A DNA stretch of 16,404 bases from positions 1-16,404 of the forward strand of contig MU624947.1 of assembly GCA_025349905.2 (NCBI GenBank). The letters are read 5' to 3'. The position numbers were made by a program, and so were the translations under genes. The notes beneath the pieces were generated by a model, which was not told where the DNA came from, made no database searches, and saw only the letters and a program-made list of their open reading frames with translations. The DNA is from Blastocladiella britannica. Lineage: Eukaryota > Blastocladiomycota > Blastocladiomycetes > Blastocladiales > Blastocladiaceae. Below are positions 1 to 7,377 of this stretch, in pieces. Within the stretch, counting starts at the first letter, position 1, and each line of letters begins with the position of its first letter.

Positions 1-406
1 CCGATCGCGCTGATGCTCGGCGACTGGTCCAGGAGGCAAGGGTTCAGTGCCGGTCGGCCGACGATGAGTATCGGCCTCCGTCGCGCTCGCGCAGGTGTTT
101 CCGGTCGTGCTCGTCAACGAGTTTCGGACGTCGCGCCTGTGCCCGGTGTGCATGGGACGCGTGACGCACCCGATCATGCGCGTCACGACCCACCCGCCGC
201 CCGCCCAAGACGCCAACCACCCCGTTGCCGCCGTCGCACCGAGGGTATCCCGGACACCAGTCCACCATTTGCTGCGCTGCCCCAGCGCTCACTGCAAAAG
301 CCAATGGTGGAACCGGGATGCCCTCGCTGTGGCGAACATCGCCGCCAAGGCCCGCCGGGTCTTGGAAACCAAGTTCAACATCAGGCATATGATCCGTAAA
401 AGGTGA
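1..406 (+). pseudogene. Fanzor/TnpB-like RNA-guided endonuclease, C-terminal fragment with a frameshift
   Basis: This is the 3' end of a gene that enters from the left edge. Frame 1 (1-84) reads a GDWS motif followed by GRPTMSIGLRR. Frame 2 (83-406) continues with ALAQVFPVVLVNEFRTS, a zinc-ribbon CPVC (140-151), a second cysteine pair C-x4-C (278-295), and WNRDALAVANI, whose Asp codon is 317-319. The stop is TGA 404-406. The order VxEFRTSxxCxxC, then CxxxxC, then W-x-RD-x-x-x-x-NI is the signature of the TnpB/Fanzor zinc ribbon plus RuvC-III motif; Fanzors are eukaryotic relatives of TnpB carried by transposons and guided by an RNA encoded near the 3' end of the gene. The two frames overlap by two bases near 83-84, so a 1-nt insertion or 2-nt deletion separates them. 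The spacer between the cysteine pairs (about 42 residues) is unusually long. Cleavage ability cannot be judged because RuvC-I lies outside the window. The frameshift suggests a dead copy, but a sequencing error or an intron boundary is possible. Confidence 0.75.
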
Positions 407-473
407 TCCCAGACGATGCTGGCAATCCGAATGTTTCTCTCAAAGGTTTGAAAAAAGGAATACATAAGCAGAT
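407..473. other. Short spacer between Fanzor remnant and coiled-coil gene
   Basis: Only 67 bases separate the Fanzor stop from the next start codon. The stretch becomes AT-rich after about 430 and has no canonical AATAAA. In Fanzor and TnpB elements the guide RNA usually overlaps the 3' end of the ORF and runs beyond it, so roughly 300-470 is where such an RNA would sit. I see no convincing hairpin by eye and do not call one. Confidence 0.3.
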
Positions 474-1446
474 ATGTCCCCACCACCACCACCAGCAGAT
501 GAAAACGAGTTTGGAGTCCGCACTGCCCGTCGGTCTGCTGCGCTAGACCGCACGCTTAAGTGCATTCAGGTAATTTTAATCCATTTTTTTTTGCAAAGAA
601 GTAATATATTGACCAAGTGCTTTTGCGCAGTCCATTGGGAAGCCCACACCGGCCGCGACAACGACGACTACGACGACAGCAATCGGTGCATTGGTGGCAC
701 CTGCCCGAGCCCATGGAATAACGTCAACCGCCAGTCCAGTAGAAACATCGCGCAAGCGCAAGCGCAATGGCGAGACCGGCGATCCGACCGCCCCACTGCC
801 AAAACGGCATACAGCCACGACTGCTGCTATACTGAGATTGGCGGCCGCACCACCACCACCCCTTGCTGCTGTTGCCACGGAGACTGTGCAAGCATCCTTA
901 TTGGTCCCACCACGACTGACGCCAACGTACTCGAGTGATGAAAAGCGCACCACGGCACTGCGGGTGGAACTGGCGGGGGAGCGGCGACACCGGATGGCGC
1001 TGGCGCGAGCCAAGGCCGACACGGAGCAGGATCTGGCGTGTGCGCGGGCCGATCTGGAGGCGCTTCGCATCGCACATGCGGCCGAACTCACGGTCGAGCG
1101 GGCCAGCGCGCGCGCAGAGGTGGATGCGCAATGGCGCGAGCTGCTGGACTCGGCGATCGCTGCTACTACCGACCATGCGCGATCGGCCATGACCGTAGCG
1201 GCCACGCGAGCTGCGGATGCGCGTCGAGAGGCGGAACTGTGGCGCCGGCGCGCTCAGGCGGCGGAGGGAATGGTCAAGTGGTACGAGCGCGTCCATGGCA
1301 GTCCGCTGCTGGCAGCAGGTTCTGAGGAAGATGGAGACGACTCTGCCCCACCACCGCCACCACCACCATCCATACCCGAGGGCACACACCGGCGGCAGAC
1401 GTGGGGCGGGCCCATGGCAGCACCAGCGCGTACCGACACGATTTGA
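474..1446 (+). CDS. Coiled-coil protein with basic nuclear-localisation-like motif, unknown family (2 exons)
   Basis: Model: join(474..569, 631..1446), 303 residues. Intron 570-630 (61 nt) begins GTAATT and ends TTTTGCGCAG with a TTGAC branch-like site; splicing is phase 0 and joins the frames exactly. Exon 1 encodes a proline-rich start (MSPPPPPADENEFG). Exon 2 begins with a Thr-rich run, then a basic cluster SRKRKR (residues about 72-77) resembling a nuclear localisation signal. From about residue 133 to 255 lies an Ala/Arg/Glu-rich heptad-like helix typical of a coiled coil, followed by a Gly/Asp/Ser segment with a proline run. I recognise no catalytic motif. Codons in exon 2 are strongly GC-ending, as in the other genes here, which supports real coding. 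An AATAAA lies 61 nt after the stop. It may be a structural, scaffolding or DNA-associated protein; the function is unknown. Confidence 0.7.
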
Positions 1447-1463
1447 CGTTGCATCACTTTTTG

Positions 1464-1469
1464 CACGTG
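1464..1469. promoter_or_regulatory. CACGTG E-box-like palindrome upstream of succinate-CoA ligase
   Basis: A perfect CACGTG lies 106 nt before the ligase start codon and 17 nt after the preceding stop codon. In fungi bHLH factors such as Cbf1 bind this sequence. A regulatory role is inferred from position only; a 6-mer can occur by chance. Confidence 0.25.
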
Positions 1470-1506
1470 TTCTCCACCCCGATCTGGTTGTTGGGGAACC
1501 CTACTA

Positions 1507-1512
1507 AATAAA
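1507..1512 (+). terminator. AATAAA polyadenylation signal of the coiled-coil gene
   Basis: A canonical AATAAA lies 61 nt after the stop codon at 1444-1446, in the AT-rich part of the spacer and only 64 nt before the next start codon. The 3' end of this transcript and the promoter of the next gene must therefore be tightly packed. Confidence 0.5.
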
Positions 1513-1575
1513 TCGTTAAATAACATCAACACTCCCTTTCGTCCACCGACTGGCTCGCCCTTTAAATTCTATACA

Positions 1576-3074
1576 ATGATGTTCCGCGCGACCGCCTCCC
1601 GTCTGCTCCCCGCTGTCCGGGTATGGTTCTTTCGTTCCCCGCCTTTGTGCCCGCAGACCGACCGGCGTGGCTGTGCTTGCCTTACTATGTAGGAAGATCG
1701 ACATTGATAAATTAACACGCGTCCCCACAACTTAAACAGCCCGCATTCGCCGCCGCCGCCGCGCCCCAGCGCCGTACCCTCTCGGTGCACGAGTACGTCT
1801 CGGTGCAGCTCCTCGAAAAGTACGGCATCAAGGTGCCCCGTGGCGGTGTTGCCACCACCCCGGCAGAGGCTGCTCGTGTTGCCCGCGAGCTTGGTACGAT
1901 ATGCCCTTTTACCCAATCAACCAATGATAACAACGACTCAATAAAACATATTTAAAATTCAGGCACCGACGACCTCGTGATCAAGGCCCAGGTGCTGGCT
2001 GGCGGTCGCGGCAAGGGCCACTTTACGTCCGGCATGCAGGGCGGCGTCAAGGTCTGCTACGAGGCATCCGAGGTCCCGGCCTACGCCGAAAAGATGCTGG
2101 GCCACACCCTGATCACCAAGCAGACCGGTGCCGCCGGCAAGCCGTGCGACAAGGTGTTCATTGTGGAGCGTCTGTACCCGCGCCGCGAGTACTACTTTGC
2201 GATCCTCATGGACCGCACCCACCAGGGCCCCGTACTCGTGGGCTCCAACCAGGGCGGCATGGACATTGAGGCGGTTGCCGCGGCCACCCCGGAGGCCATC
2301 ATCACGCTCCCGGTCGACATCAAGGCCGGTCTGCAGCACGAGCAGGCGCTAGACATGGCCCGGCGCATGGGGTTCCCGACCAAGGCCCAGAACGAGGCGG
2401 CCGAGACGTTCATGAAGCTGTACAATGTGTTCATTGAGAAGGACGCCACCATGGTGGAGATCAACCCGCTGTCGGAGATCTCGACCGGCGAGGTGGTGTG
2501 CATGGACGCCAAGATTGGGTTTGACGACAACGCCGATTTCCGCCAGGCCGACGTGTTTGCGCAGCGCGACACGTCGCAGGAGGACCCGCGCGAGGTCAAG
2601 GCCGCGGAGGCCAAGCTCAACTACATTGGTCTCGACGGCTCGATCGGCTGCCTCGTCAACGGCGCCGGTCTTGCCATGGCCACCATGGACATTATCAAGC
2701 TCAACGGCGGCGACCCGGCCAACTTCCTCGACGTTGGCGGCTCGGCCACCACCCAGCAGGTGACGGACGCGTTCAAGATCATCTCGTCCGACCCCCGCGT
2801 CACCGCCATCCTTGTCAACATCTTTGGCGGCATCATGCGCTGCGACGTGATTGCCCAGGGCGTCATTGAGGCCTGCCGCACGCTCGACCTCTCGATCCCG
2901 CTCATTGTCCGTCTGCAGGGCACCAACGTTGATGCGGCCAAGAAGCTGATTGCCGAGTCGGGCCTCAAGATTGTGTCGGAGGACGACCTGGACGAGGCGG
3001 CCAAGAAGGCCGTGACTCTGTCGCAAATCACCGAGATTGCCCGCAAGGCCAATGTCAAGGTGTCGTTTGCTTAA
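1576..3074 (+). CDS. LSC2: Succinate-CoA ligase beta subunit, mitochondrial (3 exons)
   Basis: Model: join(1576..1620, 1740..1893, 1963..3074), 436 residues, the usual family length. Introns are 1621-1739 (119 nt, GTATGG...AACAG) and 1894-1962 (69 nt, GTACGA...TTCAG). The enzyme is the TCA-cycle ligase that converts succinyl-CoA, nucleoside diphosphate and phosphate to succinate, CoA and NTP, working with the alpha subunit in the mitochondrial matrix. The N-terminus ([15 protein letters not shown], then an Ala run and RRTLS) is an Arg-rich amphipathic presequence; mature protein probably starts near SVHEY. The ATP-grasp domain shows [15 protein letters not shown] (residues about 73-87) and [22 protein letters not shown]. 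The CoA-ligase domain shows [11 protein letters not shown] (about 299-309), [12 protein letters not shown] and [10 protein letters not shown]. Two ATGs are adjacent (1576, 1579); I chose the first. Fungal enzymes are usually ADP-forming, but nucleotide specificity is not proven here. Codons are strongly GC-ending, suggesting high expression. Confidence 0.96.
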
Positions 3075-3264
3075 GGAATAGTATGTTATTCAATTTGCCT
3101 TTCATTTCTGGGTGTATTTTGACAATGCCTCTCCTTCTTGGCGTCGCTCAGCAGATCCACGCGTACATCTTTGGATGGTGTTTTTTTTTTTCTTTCGGTT
3201 CAGGCGCGCACTGCCTACCCCCCATCGTAATAATTGGAAAAATATTTTTTATTGTTGATCTGGA
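3075..3264. other. Convergent 3' spacer between LSC2 and HAM1
   Basis: Both flanking genes end here. The spacer is AT-rich with a T11 run at 3181-3191. An AATAAA for the minus-strand HAM1 gene lies at 3248-3253. No canonical AATAAA is seen for the plus-strand LSC2 transcript. The small plus-strand reading frame starting at 3083 runs into HAM1 antisense and is not a gene. Confidence 0.5.
3248..3253 (-). terminator. AATAAA polyadenylation signal of HAM1
   Basis: On the minus strand AATAAA lies 11 nt downstream of the HAM1 stop codon (3265-3267), within an A/T-rich tract. The very short distance implies a short 3' UTR. Confidence 0.5.
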
Positions 3265-4044
3265 TCACACAGCTTCACCGCCGGTGCTGGATTGGGCCTT
3301 GAGGAAATCGACCAGCTTGCTGAGCGCACGGTACCGGTGCGAAATGGTGTTCTTGATGGACTTGTCCATTTCCGCGTAGGTCTGCTCGAACCCAGACGGC
3401 TGGAAGATTGGGTCCCAGCCAAAGTCGGCTGGGCCGCGCGCAGGGACGATCGTGCCCTGATGATGATCAGCGGATTCATTTGAGTCCATCCTTTCAATTT
3501 CAAAGAACAAGCAAAACGTACGTTAGTGCGGCCTTCAAAGAGGATCGGCTCAGCGCCAGGGCCATCGCAGTACGCGAACGTGCACAGCGCGTACCCGGAC
3601 TTGTCCGGAAAGCCCGTGAGCATTTTGTTCAGGCCATCATGTCCAACGCCCTCCAGGAACCACTTGATGTACGGTCCCGGCAGCCCATTGAGCGCGTTGA
3701 AGCACAGGCATGTATCTTCGGTGATCACCGGCCGGTTGAGCTGTTCAATTATGTTATTTGGTACGTGTTGCCGCGTGCATCTCTCATTTAATGATAGAAA
3801 TTGAAGTACCAGCTTGGCCGCAAGCTTGCACTTTTCCGCCGACACAGAGCGTGCGTCGCCCTGGTACTCGGGCACTGGCAATAATCAGTTAATGAGCCAA
3901 GCAATAACAATTGAGTAAAGGAACCGCACAATCCAGCTTGTGCGACACGATGGCAATCGAGTCGCCGAGAATCGCCTGGACCTCGCGCAACTTGTTTTGG
4001 TTGCCAGTGACGAACGTGAGGGGGATGCGTGCTGCTGCGGACAT
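3265..4044 (-). CDS. HAM1: Inosine/xanthosine triphosphate pyrophosphatase, HAM1/ITPA family (4 exons)
   Basis: Model: complement(join(3265..3456, 3522..3740, 3810..3874, 3930..4044)), 196 residues, matching the usual 190-200. Introns are 3875-3929 (55 nt), 3741-3809 (69 nt) and 3457-3521 (65 nt), all GT-AG, with phases that restore the family sequence across each junction (for example KLD-LPEYQGD and [12 protein letters not shown]). The enzyme hydrolyses ITP, dITP and XTP to monophosphates and pyrophosphate, keeping deaminated purines out of DNA and RNA; it is usually a cytosolic homodimer. Visible motifs: FVTGNQNK (residues 11-18, phosphate binding), TEDTCLCFN (67-75), [18 protein letters not shown] (146-151) and the C-terminal SHR (172-174). 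The start ATG at 4042-4044 gives the standard N-terminus. It is divergent from the carboxypeptidase gene (404 nt spacer) and convergent with LSC2. Confidence 0.95.
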
Positions 4045-4448
4045 TTATATTTTTTGCTTGAATTAAAGGGGGAAAAAAAATGTTGCAGTCGTTTCCCAAT
4101 TCCTTGCCACGCAAGTGCCGCCTTTGGCAGTCAGCACAGCCGCTCACATGCAAGTCCGCTACTTGGGCACTGATCATCCTCCATTTATTCTTTTTCAACT
4201 CGTCGTCCTAGCAGGATCAAACATCTCTCCCACTTCCTCACTACACTTTAATTCCCTCCGTCCTCTCTCGCGAGGTTTGACTGGTACTTTTTCCCGGCAA
4301 GGTATTGGGACGAAGAGCATTCCCAATCACACTAAAACGAGATTCCCAATCTCTGACTTTTTTCTTCCACCCCTCTTTCCCTTCTCATCGACCTTCACCT
4401 TTTCACTTCCCCCCTCCCCACTCCTCATACAGTTTGTTATATAAAGAA
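4045..4448. promoter_or_regulatory. Divergent promoter region, HAM1 (-) and carboxypeptidase (+)
   Basis: This 404-nt intergenic region must hold the promoters of both flanking genes. ATTCCCAATC occurs twice (4319-4328 and 4342-4351) and the shorter TTCCCAAT a third time (4093-4100); each contains CCAAT, the core bound by the Hap/NF-Y complex. A long pyrimidine-rich stretch fills about 4357-4430, followed by TATATAAAG-like sequence touching the carboxypeptidase ATG, too near the start to act as an ordinary TATA box. A reading frame opens at 4305 upstream of and in frame with the carboxypeptidase start, but its codons are low-complexity. Confidence 0.4.
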
Positions 4449-7116
4449 ATGGTACCTTGGGTTCAATGCTGGCAACGAATCCTCTTGGCCTGTGCAGCGG
4501 CCACTTCCGTGCTTGTCCTTATTCTTGGTGCATCCTTGTCAATCGCGGCGCCGATCCCAGCGCCAGATACGTTCACGATAGTGAAGACAGTATTCGAACG
4601 CCCTGCTCGTTTCCGCAAAACAGCCGACTTGGTTCAAGGATCACAGCTCCTGCAAGTGACTTTTAAAACCGCGGAACAGCACAAGAAATTCCAAAAGCTT
4701 GCCAAGGTACATACATTTATGTATGTGAAAGCGGTTGGAGCTGCACGAATTGAACAGGATTATATACACAGAGCCACAAATTGGACGTATGGAATACTCG
4801 ACCCGTGATGGTGGACGTCAAAACTGGCCGGCTCGTCGAACGGCCACGATCCGCCCCACGTCCACGGGATCCACTGCTCCTTCGGCGGCGCAAACCGTCG
4901 GCGACTTCAACACCAGCAGCTTCACTTGCCGAAACGACCCACTGCAATGACAGCAGCAATTCGAATTTGCCACAGCCGAGTGGTACCACCGCAAATGTTA
5001 CAACGGTACTCAACCGCGGGTACCGGGTCGATGTGGTGGCATGTGCGGGCACTCGTCGGTTGCTTGAGATGACTTTCCCGCATCATAACTTCCACACGCT
5101 GATCAGCGACCTCGGACCAGCAGTCCAGCGCACGTACGATGTGGTAGAGTGGAATCCGGTTGTCGTGTACCCACCTTCTTCTCGCAGCCACCACCATCAG
5201 CACCACGAACATGGCCACGCGCACTCGTCTTCGTCAGGTGCTAACAATCATGGCGGCGACGCAGACCAGGCACTTGACCAAAGCCCTGAGGCTGCACGCA
5301 CGCGGTTCCAATCGCGGTATCAATGGAGCGTGTTTCCGAGCTTGACGAGCTACGGCGGTGGCCCCTCGACCGATTCATCCTCTGCGTCCTCGTCCACACT
5401 CACGTCAATGGAGTCATCGTCGTCCTCGCCATCTGTGACCGCAATTTCGACGTCAATGGGCTCATCAGCGGCATCGGCTATTACGACAACGCCAACGGAC
5501 TCGTCATCGGCAACGACTACGACAATGGACTCGTCGGCAACAGCAGCAACCATTGCAACGACCACACCAACGACAACATCGACGACCACGACAACAGACA
5601 CCACACCAACGGCCAGCGCCAACGCTACTACCATCACTTCTTCGTCAACGCCCACTCCAGACCCTACTTCGCTCGCGTGGTCGCCGATTGCCAAATCCTT
5701 CAACCTTGGCGCCGCTTATCTCGACAATTTCCAGATTGAAGCGTACTTGCACGCGCTTGCCGACATGTATCCGCACTTGATTACCCTCGGCACTCTGGGG
5801 AATTCGTATGAGGGTCGCCCTCTATACTATGTGCGGCTCACTGCTCCTATTGCCAACGACACTGCTCGTCCGGCCAAAGTTGGAAGCACATGGACGTTGA
5901 GTGGCCGGCCTGGGATCTTGATGACCAGTGGGATGCATGCGCGCGAGTGGATTGCTCCGGTACATTTTTTTAAATTTTTCCTCATTTTTCATTTCCCGGT
6001 CAACTCACACACTTATGCATATTCAGTCGGTCATTTTGAACCTCCTCGATATCTGGACCGCGGGATATGGAGGAGACTCGCTCTTGACGGATCTCTTGTC
6101 CGGATTCGAAATGATCATCGTTCCCATGCTCAATCCTGACGGCTACGTGTGGTCGTGGCAGTTGAACCGATTGGTATCGATGACATTTCCCTTTTTCGAA
6201 AATGAGGGAAGGGGATGTTGACCAATTGATGATCCAAACATCAACAGTGGCGAAAAACGACTCAACTCTTTGCCGGCGGCTGCATGGGTGTTGATTTGAA
6301 TCGCAAGTACGCTACTTTACTGTCACGGAAAAAGTTTTCATGTCAAACACTCAACATTGTCTCTGTGTCACAGTTTCCCGGCGTCAGACTGGATCGACCC
6401 CGAAAATCTAAATGCGTCGTCTCCTGATCCATGCGATGATACGTTCCGCGGACCGTACCCAGGATCAGCGCCAGAGACGAAAGCGCTGGTCAACTTTGTC
6501 GCAGACTATCAAGCCGCCACGGGCAACATGATGCAGTTTGTTGTCGATACGCACAGTTATAACTTGCTGTGGCTCTATTCGTTCGTTTTTTTTTTTTTCA
6601 AGCAATCAAATCAGTGCAATGGGAACCCTAACATTTGAGTTGCCCACGCCCATAGACCAGAGTACGACTGCTCGGTGGCGCAATCAGATTCGGAAGCCAA
6701 TCGCGGATACGTCGCGGAAATGGCCATCAGCGCCATATATGCCGTTGGCGGCGAGGTGTACACGGCCGGCCGGATCTGCGAAGTCCTTTACCCAGTTCGT
6801 TTAATTTTTTTTCTTTCATCCTTGTCTCAAATTGACTGACAAACAAACACAGACGAGTGGATCAACCGTCGAGTGGGCACAGGAAAAGTACAGCATTTCC
6901 AACTCGTTTGCAGTTGAGGTATATTTGGTTTTTCCATATCGTGTATTTGTACCTCTATCTGAACGCAATTTACGTTTTCTTCAGCTTCGCGACGATGGAA
7001 CGCATGGATTCCTGCTTCCACCAGACCAAATTGTGCCATCGGTTGCAGAGATAAACATGGGCATTCTGACCGCAATCGCGTACTCTGATACGGCGGCACC
7101 TTCGACTGTAGTGTAA
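4449..7116 (+). CDS. Secreted M14 zinc metallocarboxypeptidase (A-type) with large low-complexity insertion (8 exons)
   Basis: Model: join(4449..4706, 4772..5959, 6027..6173, 6248..6306, 6374..6580, 6656..6794, 6853..6918, 6985..7116), 731 residues. All introns are GT-AG, 58-75 nt; the least certain is 6581-6655 (donor GTTCGT, branch CTAAC, acceptor CATAG). It is predicted to remove C-terminal residues from proteins outside the cell. A signal peptide with a hydrophobic core spans residues about 10-34. A propeptide follows (QLLQVTFKT, SHKLDVWNTRPVMVDV). Then come a His cluster (about 226-237) and a Ser/Thr-rich linker (about 275-390). The catalytic domain (about 396-731) has HAREW (zinc His475 and Glu478), LNPDGY, WRKT, DLNRNF (Arg550), zinc His611 in DTHSY, and the general base Glu688 in AVELRD. 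The specificity position equivalent to 255 reads Val in STVEW, suggesting hydrophobic (A-type) substrates. The linker is much longer than in typical M14 enzymes, which are about 400-450 residues. Confidence 0.93.
5189..5670 (+). repeat. Low-complexity His-rich and Ser/Thr-rich coding tract inside the carboxypeptidase
   Basis: Codons 5189-5224 encode a His-rich patch (HHHQHHEHGHAH), and about 5340-5670 encode repeated Ser, Thr and Ala with imperfect TCATCG, ACGACA and TCGTCG-type units. The Ser/Thr part looks like a mucin-type O-glycosylated stalk; the His cluster could bind metal. The reading frame stays open through the whole tract, so it is coding rather than intronic. Confidence 0.7.
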
Positions 7117-7377
7117 CGAGTAAACGATCTTTTCGTCTTGCGGGAGAGGAAGCATCATACATTGCTCCTCGCCCACTCACTCCAAACTCCGACTTTTTTT
7201 TCGATTTCTATTGCACTTCGTTTCCTCTCCCTTTTCCTCCCTCCATTGTCCAATCACCCCCTTTTTGTTCTTTTCTTTACTTTTTCTCCGAGCCCCGCTA
7301 TCCCAACTAATACACAAACCAAATCCATCTCAAAGTCATGTTCGAAGCAGCTGAAAAAAAAAAAAAAAAGTTCATCA
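7117..7377. other. Convergent 3' spacer between carboxypeptidase and CatSper-like gene
   Basis: The 261-nt spacer is AT- and pyrimidine-rich and has no gene. It ends in a 16-base A run (7354-7369) beside the stop codon of the minus-strand gene. On the minus strand this run followed by CAG looks like a 3' splice site, but no donor is needed because the upstream reading frame already ends in a stop. No canonical AATAAA was found for either gene. Confidence 0.4.

Noticed and set aside
2349..3026. 225-codon minus-strand open frame
   Set aside because: Antisense to the well-conserved LSC2 third exon; composition (His, Val, Arg rich) is the usual mirror of GC-ending codons.
4305..4448. Upstream in-frame start for the carboxypeptidase
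   Set aside because: It would add 48 residues of Pro/Phe/Ser from a pyrimidine-rich leader before a perfectly placed signal peptide; the ATG at 4449 is the natural start.
5350..5739. Overlapping frames in the Ser/Thr tract (plus Asn/Asp-rich, minus Val/Asp-rich)
   Set aside because: Products of the trinucleotide-like repeat read in other phases; the carboxypeptidase frame continues to the catalytic domain.
7354..7369. A16 run considered as a retrotransposon poly(A) tail
   Set aside because: No adjacent retroelement sequence or target-site duplication was seen; homopolymer runs are common in spacers and introns throughout this window.
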